Below are positions 1 to 10,987 of a stretch of 44,541 nt of DNA, piece after piece (the first letter of the stretch is position 1; every line of letters begins with the position of its first letter). The notes under the pieces were generated by a model. The model was not told the DNA's origin. It worked only from the letters and a program-made list of their open reading frames with translations, and did no database searches. A program made the translations under genes and the position numbers. This DNA comes from Comamonadaceae bacterium (GTDB lineage: Bacteria; Pseudomonadota; Gammaproteobacteria; Burkholderiales; Burkholderiaceae_C): NCBI GenBank assembly GCA_947447615.1, contig CANFJQ010000006.1, positions 1 to 44,541 on the forward strand, read 5' to 3'.

Positions 1-66
1 AGTAGGAATCGAACCTACAACCTTCGGTTTTGGAGACCGACGCTCTGCCAATTGAGCTATACCCCT
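1..66 (-). tRNA. tRNA-Trp (CCA anticodon), 3' end truncated by window edge
   Basis: Reverse complement reads AGGGGTATAGCTCAATTGGCAGAGCGTCGGTCTCCAAAACCGAAGGTTGTAGGTTCGATTCCTACT: D-arm, anticodon stem TCGGT/ACCGA with loop CTCCAAA (anticodon CCA), T-arm GGTTCGATTCC. Confidence 0.95.
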
Positions 67-72
67 TCGCAA

Positions 73-1263
73 TTACGCAATGATTTTGGCAACCACACCG
101 GCGCCGACAGTGCGGCCACCTTCGCGGATAGCAAAACGCAAGCCCTCTTCCATCGCAATGGGGTTGATCAGCTTGACCGTGATCGAGACGTTGTCGCCTG
201 GCATCACCATCTCTTTACCTTCAGGCAACTCGATCGCACCAGTCACGTCCGTCGTGCGGAAGTAAAACTGGGGGCGGTAGTTGTTGAAGAAAGGCGTGTG
301 GCGACCGCCTTCGTCTTTGGACAAAACGTAGATCTCGCCAGTGAAGTGGGTGTGAGGCTTGATCGAACCGGGCTTGCACAGCACTTGGCCGCGCTGCACG
401 TCTTCGCGCTTGGTGCCGCGCAGCAAAATACCCACGTTGTCGCCCGCCTGGCCTTGGTCCAGCAATTTGCGGAACATTTCCACGCCAGTGCAGGTGGTTT
501 TTTGGGTGTCAGCGATACCGACGATCTCGATCTCTTCGCCCACTTTGACGATGCCGCGCTCTACGCGCCCGGTCACCACGGTGCCGCGTCCGGAGATGGA
601 GAAGACGTCTTCCACAGGCATCAAGAAGGCGCCGTCCACTGCGCGCTCGGGCAGGGGGATGTAAGTGTCCAGGGCTTCGGCCAGTTTCATGATCGCGCCT
701 TCGCCCAGCTCGCCCTTGTCGCCTTCGATAGCGAGCTTGGCGCTGCCGTGGATGATCGGAGTAGCGTCGCCGGGGAAGTCGTATTTGTCCAGCAACTCAC
801 GCACCTCCATTTCCACCAGCTCGAGCAGTTCGGCGTCGTCCACCATGTCGCACTTGTTCAGGAACACGATGATGTAGGGAACACCCACCTGGCGCGCCAG
901 CAGGATGTGCTCACGGGTCTGGGGCATGGGACCGTCAGCGGCCGAGCAGACCAAAATAGCGCCGTCCATCTGCGCTGCACCCGTGATCATGTTTTTCACA
1001 TAGTCAGCATGTCCGGGGCAGTCCACGTGGGCGTAGTGGCGGTTAGCCGTTTCGTACTCGACGTGGGCAGTGTTGATAGTGATACCGCGCGCTTTTTCTT
1101 CAGGCGCGGCGTCAATTTGGTCGTAAGCCTTGGCTTCACCGCCAAATTTGGCCGACAAAATTGTCGTGATCGCCGCCGTCAGCGTGGTTTTGCCATGGTC
1201 CACGTGGCCGATGGTGCCTACGTTAACGTGGGGCTTGGTACGCGTGAATTTTTCTTTTCCCAT
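73..1263 (-). CDS. tuf: Elongation factor Tu
   Basis: 396 aa [33 protein letters not shown]..., classic EF-Tu G-domain motifs ([20 protein letters not shown]). Confidence 0.99.
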   Translation of the reverse strand: MGKEKFTRTKPHVNVGTIGHVDHGKTTLTAAITTILSAKFGGEAKAYDQIDAAPEEKARGITINTAHVEYETANRHYAHVDCPGHADYVKNMITGAAQMDGAILVCSAADGPMPQTREHILLARQVGVPYIIVFLNKCDMVDDAELLELVEMEVRELLDKYDFPGDATPIIHGSAKLAIEGDKGELGEGAIMKLAEALDTYIPLPERAVDGAFLMPVEDVFSISGRGTVVTGRVERGIVKVGEEIEIVGIADTQKTTCTGVEMFRKLLDQGQAGDNVGILLRGTKREDVQRGQVLCKPGSIKPHTHFTGEIYVLSKDEGGRHTPFFNNYRPQFYFRTTDVTGAIELPEGKEMVMPGDNVSITVKLINPIAMEEGLRFAIREGGRTVGAGVVAKIIA

Positions 1264-1374
1264 TTCAATTCTCCAAAAAGAGCAAGGCCCGTGTGTGATT
1301 TAAGGTTTGCACGCTATTGCTAATTCATCCCGCACGGGCACAGGATGGCATAGCGTCGCAGACCGTTTGAAAAT

Positions 1375-3477
1375 TTACTTGGCGCGTGCAGCCATGATGG
1401 CTTCGGACACGTTGCGCGGTGCTTCGGTGTAGTGCTTAAATTCCATGGTGTAGGTAGCGCGACCTTGCGACATAGAACGCAGCGTGGTCGAGTAACCAAA
1501 CATCTCGGACAAGGGCACCTCCGCCTTGATGGCTTTGCCACCGCCGACCATATCGTCCATGCCCTGCACCATGCCACGACGAGAGGACAAATCGCCCATC
1601 ACGTTACCGGCATAGTCTTCGGGCGTTTCGACTTCCACAGCCATCATGGGCTCCAGAATCACCGGCCCCGCTTTTCGGCAGCCTTCTTTGAAGCCGAAAA
1701 TCGCGGCCATCTTGAATGCCAATTCATTCGAGTCCACATCATGGTAGGAGCCGAAGTGCAAAGTCACTTTCACATCTACCACCGGATATCCAGCCAGCAC
1801 GCCTTGCGTCACGGCTTCGTGAATGCCTTTTTCCACGGCGGGAATGTATTCGCGCGGCACCACACCACCTTTGATGGCGTCCACGAATTCAATACCTTTA
1901 CCGGCCTCATTGGGCTCGATCTTGAGCACCACGTGCCCGTACTGACCTTTACCGCCAGACTGACGCACAAACTTGCCTTCGGCCTCTTCGATGGTCTTGC
2001 GAATGGTTTCGCGGTAAGCCACCTGGGGCTTGCCGACATTGGCTTCAACGCCGAATTCGCGCTTCATGCGGTCGACAATAATTTCCAAGTGCAACTCGCC
2101 CATACCTGCGATGAGTGTCTGACCCGACTCTTCGTCGGTCTTGACGCGGAAAGAAGGGTCTTCTTGCGCCAGACGCTGCAAAGCAATACCCATTTTTTCC
2201 TGGTCGGCCTTGGTCTTGGGCTCCACGGCCTGGGTAATCACAGGCTCGGGGAAAATCATGCGCTCGAGCATCACAATCGCGGAGGGATCGCACAAAGTCT
2301 CACCCGTAGTTACGTCTTTCAAGCCGACGCAGGCGGCGATGTCGCCAGCGCGAATTTCACTGACTTCTTCGCGGTTGTTAGCGTGCATTTGCACAATACG
2401 GCCGATACGCTCTTTCTTGCCGCGAATCGGGTTGTACACGCTGTCGCCTTTTTGCAGCACGCCAGAATACACGCGAACAAACGTCAACTGGCCCACAAAC
2501 GGATCGGTCATCAATTTGAAGGCCAGCGCTGAGAATTTCTCTCCGTCGTCAGCTTGGCGCACCACTGGGTTTTCGTCTTCGTCCATGCCGTTCACTGGCG
2601 GAATATCCACGGGCGAGGGCATGAATTCGATCACGGCGTCCAACATACGCTGCACACCTTTGTTCTTAAAGGCCGAACCGCAGTACATGGGCTGGATTTC
2701 GCTGGCAATCGTGCGCGCGCGGATGCCCATTTTGATTTCCGCTTCCGTGAGGTCACCTTCTTCGAGGTACTTGTTCATCAGTTCTTCAGTGGCTTCAGCC
2801 GCAGCTTCTACCATTTTTTCGCGCCACTCTTTGGCCAGTTCGACCAGGTCCGCAGGAATATCGCGGTAGTCGAACAGCATGCCTTGCGAGGCCTCATCCC
2901 AAATGATGGCCTTCATCTTGAGCAAGTCCACCACGCCGACGAAGTTTTCTTCCGCGCCAATTGGAATCACCATAGGCACCGGGCTGGCCTTGAGGCGCAG
3001 TTTCATCTGGTCCACGACCTTGTAGAAATTGGCACCCGTACGGTCCATTTTGTTGACAAAGGCCAGACGCGGCACTTTGTACTTATTGGCCTGACGCCAC
3101 ACCGTTTCAGACTGGGGCTGCACGCCGCCGACCGCACAGTAAACCATGCAGGCGCCGTCTAGCACACGCATAGAACGCTCCACCTCAATGGTGAAATCCA
3201 CGTGTCCAGGAGTGTCGATGATGTTGATGCGGTGTTCGGGCAAGGACTTGTCCATGCCCTTCCAGAAGCAAGTGGTTGCAGCCGAGGTAATCGTGATACC
3301 GCGCTCCTGCTCTTGCTCCATCCAGTCCATGGTGGCCGCGCCATCGTGCACTTCACCGATTTTGTGGTTCACACCGGTGTAAAACAACACGCGCTCGGTC
3401 GTGGTGGTTTTGCCTGCGTCGATATGCGCTGAAATGCCGATGTTGCGGTAGCGCTCAATAGGGGTATGGCGAGCCAT
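1375..3477 (-). CDS. fusA: Elongation factor G
   Basis: [35 protein letters not shown]...; start taken at 3477 rather than the longer ORF start at 3606. Confidence 0.99.
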   Translation of the reverse strand: MARHTPIERYRNIGISAHIDAGKTTTTERVLFYTGVNHKIGEVHDGAATMDWMEQEQERGITITSAATTCFWKGMDKSLPEHRINIIDTPGHVDFTIEVERSMRVLDGACMVYCAVGGVQPQSETVWRQANKYKVPRLAFVNKMDRTGANFYKVVDQMKLRLKASPVPMVIPIGAEENFVGVVDLLKMKAIIWDEASQGMLFDYRDIPADLVELAKEWREKMVEAAAEATEELMNKYLEEGDLTEAEIKMGIRARTIASEIQPMYCGSAFKNKGVQRMLDAVIEFMPSPVDIPPVNGMDEDENPVVRQADDGEKFSALAFKLMTDPFVGQLTFVRVYSGVLQKGDSVYNPIRGKKERIGRIVQMHANNREEVSEIRAGDIAACVGLKDVTTGETLCDPSAIVMLERMIFPEPVITQAVEPKTKADQEKMGIALQRLAQEDPSFRVKTDEESGQTLIAGMGELHLEIIVDRMKREFGVEANVGKPQVAYRETIRKTIEEAEGKFVRQSGGKGQYGHVVLKIEPNEAGKGIEFVDAIKGGVVPREYIPAVEKGIHEAVTQGVLAGYPVVDVKVTLHFGSYHDVDSNELAFKMAAIFGFKEGCRKAGPVILEPMMAVEVETPEDYAGNVMGDLSSRRGMVQGMDDMVGGGKAIKAEVPLSEMFGYSTTLRSMSQGRATYTMEFKHYTEAPRNVSEAIMAARAK

Positions 3478-3627
3478 GGTGGATCCTTCTTTGATCTGGG
3501 TCTTCAATAATCGGTGCGCTTGAAAGCGCTGCTTGCGGCCGGTCGCTAAGGCTAAAGCACCGCTGCAACAGTGTGATGACACTGCGCCATGGCGGCGCGG
3601 GCACACAGGCCCGCCGGCGCGCGCTGC

Positions 3628-4101
3628 TTAGAAACGGAAGTGCGAGAACGCCTTGTTGGCTTCGGCCATACGGTGCACTTCATCGCGCTTTTTCATGGCG
3701 CCGCCACGGCCTTCGGTGGCTTCGAGCAACTCATTGGCCAAGCGCAGCGCCATAGATTTTTCGCCACGCTTGCGCGCCGCTTCTTTAATCCAGCGCATCG
3801 ACAAGGCCAGACGGCGCACGGGGCGCACTTCAACAGGAACTTGGTAGTTGGCGCCACCGACACGGCGGGATTTGACCTCGACCATGGGTTTGACGTTGTT
3901 GATAGCAACGGTAAAAGCTTCGAGCGGGTCTTTGCCGGGATGTTTCTTTTCAATCTGCTCTAACGCACCGTAAATAATGCGCTCGGCGACTGCTTTTTTG
4001 CCGCCTTCCATGATCACGTTCATGAACTTGGACAGCTCGACATTGCCGAATTTTGGATCGGGCAGGATTTCACGTTTGGGGACTTCGCGACGACGTGGCA
4101 T
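3628..4101 (-). CDS. rpsG: 30S ribosomal protein S7
   Basis: [47 protein letters not shown]...; str operon position. Confidence 0.99.
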   Translation of the reverse strand: MPRRREVPKREILPDPKFGNVELSKFMNVIMEGGKKAVAERIIYGALEQIEKKHPGKDPLEAFTVAINNVKPMVEVKSRRVGGANYQVPVEVRPVRRLALSMRWIKEAARKRGEKSMALRLANELLEATEGRGGAMKKRDEVHRMAEANKAFSHFRF

Positions 4102-4265
4102 TTTTTCACCTCTTTGCTTCAGTTGGCATCCACTTGGGACACCGCGGGAGCCATAGGACTCCCACTTACTCGACCCACACAAACAATTTTGCGCTTCGGG
4201 TCACTACGCTGCACCACCGCGCCACGCGGGGAACAGCACCTAAAAACGACCGGGGAAACCCCGAA

Positions 4266-4643
4266 TTACTTGGCCTTGGGGCGCTTGGCGCCGTATTTGG
4301 AACGCGACTGCTTGCGGTCTTTCACGCCTTGCAAGTCCAGCGAACCGCGCACGATGTGGTAACGGACACCGGGCAAATCCTTAACACGACCGCCACGCAC
4401 CAGCACCACGCTGTGCTCTTGCAGGTTGTGGCCTTCGCCTCCGATGTAGGAAATAACTTCAAAACCGTTGGTCAAGCGCACTTTGGCCACTTTACGCAGC
4501 GCAGAATTGGGCTTCTTGGGGGTGGTGGTGTACACGCGGGTGCAAACGCCGCGGCGCTGCGGCGAGTTCTGCATCGCAGGGCTTTTGGACTTGATCGTTT
4601 CGACCTCGCGCCCCTGACGCACTAGCTGGTTAATGGTTGGCAC
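4266..4643 (-). CDS. rpsL: 30S ribosomal protein S12
   Basis: [63 protein letters not shown]... Confidence 0.99.
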   Translation of the reverse strand: MPTINQLVRQGREVETIKSKSPAMQNSPQRRGVCTRVYTTTPKKPNSALRKVAKVRLTNGFEVISYIGGEGHNLQEHSVVLVRGGRVKDLPGVRYHIVRGSLDLQGVKDRKQSRSKYGAKRPKAK

Positions 4644-4796
4644 TTAAGCCTCCTAATGAAAATTCCCCCGCTGCGCAGGAGCTATACGATTCAAAAACTT
4701 CGAAAACACAGAGCCCTTCGGAAGTTTCCGAAAAGCCTTCTAATATACCAGATATTGCTTGGACTTGCGCCGGCGCGCCGCTGACTGTAGCGATTA

Positions 4797-5963
4797 CTAA
4801 CGTATCCAGAGGCGCAAAGCGTCCCAGGCGCGGCCGAAAATACCGGCTTGGTCCACGGCATCTAGCGCCTGCAGGGGCATTTGCGCCACCTCTATGCCGC
4901 CCGAGAGCACGCGCAGGGTCGCCACCTCCTGGCCTTTGGCGATGGGCGCCAAAAGTGGTTCTTTGCGCACGACTTCGGTGCTCACTTTGCCAGCGCTGCC
5001 GGCCGGCAATGCCAACACAACGCCCTGCGGATGGCCTACGCGCACGGTGGAAGCGCTGCCTTTCCAGACCTGCGCTGTCACCACGGCCTGGCCGGGATCG
5101 AACAATTTGACCGGCTCAAAGGCGGTAAAGCCCCAGTTGAGGAGCTTTTGGGATTCATTGGCGCGGGCATTTTCATTGGCGGTGCCCAAAACAATAGACA
5201 ACAGGCGCCGACTCGGACTGGCCCCTTGCGAGCCCAGGCTGGCGTAGTCGCGCCGGGCGGTGGCCACCATGCAGTAACCGGCGGCTTCGGTATAGCCAGT
5301 TTTAAGTCCATCGACCGTGGGGTCGCGCTGCAACAAGAGGTTGCGATTGGTGTCATTGGCCGCCGGGGTGCCGGGGTAGCGGTATTTTTTCAGGGCGTAA
5401 TAGCCGACGTACTGCGGGAAATCGGCCATCAAACGGGTCGCCAGGATGCCCAGGTCGCGCGCCGTGGTGGTGTGACCGGCCTCGGTCAGACCTTCGGGGT
5501 TTTTGTAGCTGGTGCCTTTGAGGCCCAGCACTTGGGCCTGCGCATTCATCATTCGCACAAAGCGCGCCACATCGCCGCCCACGCCCTCGGCAAGCGCGAT
5601 GGTGGCGTCATTGCCCGACTGCACCACCATGCCCTTGATCAGGTCTTCCACCGGTACTTGCATTTTGGGGTCGATGAACATGCGCGAGCCTGGCATTTTC
5701 CAAGCGCGCTCACTGACGGGAAATTTCTGATCCAGGCTGATCTTGCCGGACTTCAAGGCATCAAACACCAGGTACGCGGTCATCAGCTTGGTAAGCGAGG
5801 CTGGTTCCACCTGCATGTCCGCGTCTTTGGCCGCCAGCACCTGGTGTGCCGACACATCGAGCAACAAATAAGCGCGCGCCGCGATTTCGGGTGGCTGGGG
5901 GCTTTGCGCATGGGCACCGGCCAATAAGGAAATAGCGAGCAGGCAGGAAGCAACAAATTTCAT
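4797..5963 (-). CDS. D-alanyl-D-alanine carboxypeptidase (PBP5/6 family, S11)
   Basis: Signal peptide MKFVASCLLAISLLAGAHA; SLTK, SGN and KTG active-site motifs (ASLTKLMTAY, QSGNDATIALAEG, DGLKTGYTEAAGYC). Confidence 0.95.
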   Translation of the reverse strand: MKFVASCLLAISLLAGAHAQSPQPPEIAARAYLLLDVSAHQVLAAKDADMQVEPASLTKLMTAYLVFDALKSGKISLDQKFPVSERAWKMPGSRMFIDPKMQVPVEDLIKGMVVQSGNDATIALAEGVGGDVARFVRMMNAQAQVLGLKGTSYKNPEGLTEAGHTTTARDLGILATRLMADFPQYVGYYALKKYRYPGTPAANDTNRNLLLQRDPTVDGLKTGYTEAAGYCMVATARRDYASLGSQGASPSRRLLSIVLGTANENARANESQKLLNWGFTAFEPVKLFDPGQAVVTAQVWKGSASTVRVGHPQGVVLALPAGSAGKVSTEVVRKEPLLAPIAKGQEVATLRVLSGGIEVAQMPLQALDAVDQAGIFGRAWDALRLWIR

Positions 5964-6058
5964 GAATTCAAAACCTTTGGGAGTGGAGTGCAGCGCGCGC
6001 ATCGGCGGGGCGTTTGTAAAAATAAGAATGGTGTGATGCGGCAGCGTAGGCCACAAGC

Positions 6059-6706
6059 TCAATGCCCAGCCACATGGCGTGCGACCAAGTCGCGCAGCAA
6101 GGGCAATTGTCCGTGAAAAAAATGCCCCACTCCGGGCAAGACCACTAGCGGCAGGTTTTGCGGGCGGGCCCAGTCCAGCGCGGCGGCCAGGGGCACGGTG
6201 TCATCTTCCTCCCCGTGCAGCACCAAGGTTTTGGCATGCAAGTCCTTGGGCAGCTCGGCAACGTCAAACCGTCCTGCGGCCGTGCCGACCAAAACCACAC
6301 GGTCTAGGGTGCGCACCGCATGCAAAGCCTGCACCGCGTGGGAGGTCACGAAAGCACCGAAAGAAAAACCGGCCAATGCAAGCACCCCTTGCTGGGCTGC
6401 GGGAGAAAAATGCTCAATCACCGCAAGCAGATCTTGCAATTCGCCACGCCCTTCGTCATGGGCGCCTTCGCTGGCGCCCACGCCCCGGAAATTAAAACGT
6501 ACCGCCATCCAGCCCGACTGCACAAAAGCGCGCGCCATGGTTTGCACGACTTTGTTGTCCATGGTGCCGCCAAAAAGCGGATGGGGGTGGGCAATCACCG
6601 CCACGCCGACCGGTTTTTGTCCTGCCTCCAGGGCTGGCATGTCCACCAAGGTTTGCAGGCTGCCTGCTGGCCCCTGAATTGCCAGCTGCTGGGTACGCGG
6701 ATGCAT
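6059..6706 (-). CDS. Alpha/beta hydrolase (dienelactone hydrolase-like)
   Basis: VAVIAHPHPLFGGTMDNKVV, nucleophile elbow GFSFGA, C-terminal GVGHFFHG. Confidence 0.85.
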   Translation of the reverse strand: MHPRTQQLAIQGPAGSLQTLVDMPALEAGQKPVGVAVIAHPHPLFGGTMDNKVVQTMARAFVQSGWMAVRFNFRGVGASEGAHDEGRGELQDLLAVIEHFSPAAQQGVLALAGFSFGAFVTSHAVQALHAVRTLDRVVLVGTAAGRFDVAELPKDLHAKTLVLHGEEDDTVPLAAALDWARPQNLPLVVLPGVGHFFHGQLPLLRDLVARHVAGH

Positions 6707-6712
6707 GCGCGC

Positions 6713-7075
6713 TTAGCGCCCTAAGCTGGGGGGCAGGCGCAGGCGCTCGACCGGTTTGCCGCCCAGCAGGTGGCTGTCGACGATTTCGTCGATATCGGCG
6801 CTGTCCACATAGGTGTACCAAACCGCCTCGGGATACACCACTGCCACCGGGCCACCGGCGCAGCGGTCTAGACAGCCAGCTTTGTTGACGCGCACCTGGC
6901 CAGGCCCATTGTGGTCGGCATCACGGATGCGCTGCTTGCAGCGGTCAAACCCGGCTTGCGCCTGGTGTTGCGCGCAACATTCTTCGCCGCTTTTGCGTTC
7001 GTTCAGGCAGAAAAAAATATGGCGCGCGTAATAGCTGGTGTCTGCGGCTGGCGCAGCGGATGGGGTGGAAGTCAT
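6713..7075 (-). CDS. (2Fe-2S) ferredoxin domain protein
   Basis: YYARHIFFCLNERKSGEECC...VRVNKAGCLDRCAGGPVAVVYPEAVWYTYVD: thioredoxin-like 2Fe-2S ferredoxin pattern. Confidence 0.85.
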   Translation of the reverse strand: MTSTPSAAPAADTSYYARHIFFCLNERKSGEECCAQHQAQAGFDRCKQRIRDADHNGPGQVRVNKAGCLDRCAGGPVAVVYPEAVWYTYVDSADIDEIVDSHLLGGKPVERLRLPPSLGR

Positions 7076-8193
7076 GCGCCGATTTTAGGTTCGCTGCTGC
7101 TTATGCGAATCCGGGCCAGCGCCAACGCGATGGCCGCATAGGGCCAGAGCCAGCCCAGCCATTCGGCCAAACCATTAAAGCGCACAAAGCGGCCCTGCTC
7201 CCAGGACTGCAAGGTTTGCGCGAAATACGGGCTCTCTGGCGCCTGATTGAGCAAGGCCACATGGCCGCACAGCAGCACGAAGACCAGGACCAATGCCCAG
7301 CGCCAGCGCAGGCGCGCCAGGGCCACAGCCAGGGCCAAGGCGCCCAGCAGGCCGGCGGAGGTGGTGGCGTCCAGCCAAGACCACATATGCGTTGGCCCCC
7401 AGCTCAGGGCGGCCGAGAGGCCGCTGGCGCTCACGCCCACGACCGTCACGGCCAGACTGAGCCAGACGCGGTGCCTGGGCCTGTGCAGAACGCCAAAGCC
7501 CAGCAAACAAGGAGCCAACAAACCGGTAACCACGCAGGCCAGCGTGGCGGCTGATCCCAGCGGCCCGGCGTCGATGGCAGGTAATAATTTGTGCACTTGC
7601 GCGTCGTCCAACCAATGCGCGCCCATGCCGAGCAAGGCCTGGGCTAAATCTTGCAAACCGCCCCACACATGGCCCAGGCCGAAGGGCACGGCCGAGGGAA
7701 ACAAGAGCGCGGCCGGCCAGCTCAGTAGCAGCACCAGCACCCCGCGCGATTGCGGCGCCAGCCACCGGTTTTGCCAGCGGTCCCAGCGCGCCAAGCCGCC
7801 GCGCCGCGCCAAGTACAGCGCCGCTAGCGCGCCCACGATGGTGCCTAGGGTGTTGAGCAACCAGTCCTCGCGCGAGGCGACGCGCTGGGGCAAATAGCTT
7901 TGCAAAGTTTCCAGCACCAAGGACAGCAGCGTGCCACAGGCCACCGCCAGCCAAGCGGGAGGTACCCGGTGACGGGTGCGCAAAGCCAGCCAGGCCAGCA
8001 AAGCGCCCAGCGGCACATAGCCGACGATATTGATAGCGACGTCAAAGCCAGTCCAGTAGCGCGGCAGCGGAGCGGCCAAAAAGGCCCAGGGTGCAATGCC
8101 CTGGTCACGCCAATCGGCAAAGGGGTACAGGCTGGCATAGACCACCAGCGTGCAGTACATCCAGGTGAGCGGCCAGGCAGCGGATTTGTGCAT
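7072..8193 (-). CDS. VanZ-like family membrane protein
   Basis: Multiple hydrophobic segments; DVAINIVGYVPLGALLAWL and SLVLETLQSYLPQRVASREDWLLNTLGTIVGA are VanZ-like signatures. Confidence 0.8.
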   Translation of the reverse strand: MHKSAAWPLTWMYCTLVVYASLYPFADWRDQGIAPWAFLAAPLPRYWTGFDVAINIVGYVPLGALLAWLALRTRHRVPPAWLAVACGTLLSLVLETLQSYLPQRVASREDWLLNTLGTIVGALAALYLARRGGLARWDRWQNRWLAPQSRGVLVLLLSWPAALLFPSAVPFGLGHVWGGLQDLAQALLGMGAHWLDDAQVHKLLPAIDAGPLGSAATLACVVTGLLAPCLLGFGVLHRPRHRVWLSLAVTVVGVSASGLSAALSWGPTHMWSWLDATTSAGLLGALALAVALARLRWRWALVLVFVLLCGHVALLNQAPESPYFAQTLQSWEQGRFVRFNGLAEWLGWLWPYAAIALALARIRISSSEPKIGA

Positions 8194-8205
8194 GGCACGG
8201 TACCG

Positions 8206-8634
8206 TTAAAAAGGCTTGAGTATTACCAGCAATACCGCCGCCACCAGGAAGAGCACCGGGATTTCGTTGAACCAGCGAAACCACACATGGCTGCGCAAAG
8301 CGGTTTGCACTTCCAATTGGCGCAGGATGCGGGCGCACAAATGGTGGTAGCCCAGGGTCAGGATGACAACGACGAGCTTGGCGTGCATCCAGCCATTGCC
8401 CGGCCCCAGGCCGATGCCGTAATAGAGCCACAAAGCCAGCCCCAAGCCCAGCGCCGGGATGGCCAGGATGGTGCTAAAGCGCAAAAGCTTGCGCGCCATG
8501 AGCAGTAAGCGGGCGCGTTCGGCTTCGGAACCGGGCTCGACCATGGCCAAATTCACAAAAATGCGCGGCAGGTAAAACAGCCCGGCAAACCAGCTGGCGA
8601 CGAAAACAATGTGGAAGGCTTTGACCCAGAGCAT
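8206..8634 (-). CDS. hemJ: CopD/HemJ (UPF0093) family membrane protein, probable protoporphyrinogen IX oxidase
   Basis: MLWVKAFHIVFVASWFAGLFYLPRIFVNLAM... with C-terminal WFNEIPVLFLVAAVLLVILKPF; internal ATG at 8634 used as start. Confidence 0.8.
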   Translation of the reverse strand: MLWVKAFHIVFVASWFAGLFYLPRIFVNLAMVEPGSEAERARLLLMARKLLRFSTILAIPALGLGLALWLYYGIGLGPGNGWMHAKLVVVILTLGYHHLCARILRQLEVQTALRSHVWFRWFNEIPVLFLVAAVLLVILKPF

Positions 8635-8683
8635 GGGCAAAGTGTAGCGGCAGCCCCGCTGGGCGAAGGGCCCAATCGCGGGC

Positions 8684-8712
8684 AAAAAAAACCCCAGCAC
8701 ATGGCCGGGGTG
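8684..8712 (-). terminator. Rho-independent terminator
   Basis: Minus strand CCCCGGCCATGTGCTGGGGTTTTTTTT: 7-bp stem (one G-U) plus 8 T. Confidence 0.75.
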
Positions 8713-8785
8713 TTAAGCCTATTTGCTGTCACACATCAAGGCCCCGCTCAGGGAGGAAAAGCGGGGGGAACCGAAGTTCCCAGCC
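8684..8785 (-). ncRNA. Candidate small RNA with anti-SD (CCTCCC) hairpin loop
   Basis: Minus strand: -35-like GTGACT, 16-nt spacer, -10 TATACT (+ 8789-8794); then hairpin GGGAAC-TTCG-GTTCCC, hairpin CCCCGCT-TTTCCTCCCTG-AGCGGGG, and terminator CCCCGGC-CATGT-GCTGGGG followed by T8. Confidence 0.6.
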
Positions 8786-8912
8786 AAAAGTATATCTTTC
8801 TTGGCAAAAAAGTCACGAATTTTTTATTTTGTTTAAAAAAAATGTTTTATGTGTTGTAAACGGCACAAAAGCGCAACGCGCGCCTGCACCAGCCAAGGGC
8901 TTGGGGCTGTGA

Positions 8913-9974
<1,062 letters not shown>

Positions 9975-10100
9975 CGCAGCGCCCATGCGGCAGAGCTTTC
10001 TCACCCAAGCACGCGAGGCGGTGCTGGCGCGGTACGGCAGCGCACTTTCTTCGCGCTGCGCGTGGCCGAAACAAAACCCCGCGCTGGCGCATGCAAGCCC

Positions 10101-10850
10101 ATGAACGCCCCAATCATGCTAATTACCGGTGGCTCGCGCGGCATTGGCGCGGCGACCGCGCTGGCGGCAGCGCAGGCCGGCTATGCGGTGGCGGTCAATT
10201 ACCAATCCAACTCGCTGGCTGCCGACGAGGTGGTGCGCAGCATCCGCGAAAGCGGCGGCCAGGCCATAGCCTTGCAAGCCGATGTCAGCCGTGAAGACGA
10301 GGTGATGGCGATGTTTGCGCGCATAGACGCCAAGTGGGGGCCCTTGGCCGCATTGGTCAACAACGCGGGGGTGGTCGATGTCAGTTCCCGCGTCGATGGC
10401 ATGGGCGTGGCGCGGCTTTCGCGCATGCTCAACACCCATGTGCTGGGCAGCTTTGTCTGCGCCCGCGAGGCGGTTTTGCGCATGAGTACGCGCCATGGCG
10501 GCAGCGGCGGGGCCATCGTCAACCTGTCTAGCGCCGCATCCAAGCTGGGCAGCCCCGGCCAGTATGTGGACTATGCGGCCTGCAAAGGCGCAATTGACAC
10601 CTTTACCATCGGCCTGGCCAAAGAGGTGGCCGCCGAAGGAATCCGCGTCAACGCGGTGCGCCCCGGCATCATCGAAACCGACATCCATGCCAGCGGCGGC
10701 GAGCCCGACCGAGCACAGCGCCTGGCCCAGCAAGTGCCTATGCAACGGCCAGGCAGCGCGCAGGAAGTGGCCAACGCTATTGTTTGGCTGCTGAGTCCGC
10801 AAGCCAGTTACTGCACCGGCGCGCTACTGGACGTGGGGGGCGGGCGCTAA
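10101..10850 (+). CDS. SDR family NAD(P)-dependent oxidoreductase
   Basis: MLITGGSRGIGAATALAAA (TGGxxGIG), NNAG, YVDYAACKGAIDTFTIGLAKE, VNAVRPGIIETD. Confidence 0.93.
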   Translation: MNAPIMLITGGSRGIGAATALAAAQAGYAVAVNYQSNSLAADEVVRSIRESGGQAIALQADVSREDEVMAMFARIDAKWGPLAALVNNAGVVDVSSRVDGMGVARLSRMLNTHVLGSFVCAREAVLRMSTRHGGSGGAIVNLSSAASKLGSPGQYVDYAACKGAIDTFTIGLAKEVAAEGIRVNAVRPGIIETDIHASGGEPDRAQRLAQQVPMQRPGSAQEVANAIVWLLSPQASYCTGALLDVGGGR

Positions 10851-10987
10851 GCGCACACTTGTATGCTTGGGGCCTTGCGGCCCTTTGGCCCGGACCCCAT
10901 TCCCAGATCAACAGTTCCCGATCTCGATTTCCCGACCTCAGTGCCCGACCCTGTTTACCGACCCGATTACGCAGAAAGCTTTTTTGT

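Noticed and set aside
52-1323. 423-aa plus-strand ORF opposite tuf
   Set aside because: Antisense shadow ORF of a highly expressed GC-rich gene; translation is His/Arg/Val-rich with no family resemblance.
1432-2532. 366-aa plus-strand ORF opposite fusA
   Set aside because: Shadow ORF of fusA codon bias; no recognisable domain.
3478-3606. N-terminal extension of fusA
   Set aside because: Conserved EF-G start [14 protein letters not shown] maps to 3477; the extension is leader sequence.
9985-10104. 39-aa ORF after hemB (MRQSFLTQAREAVLARYGS...)
   Set aside because: Too short, no recognisable family; could be a gene remnant but unsupported.
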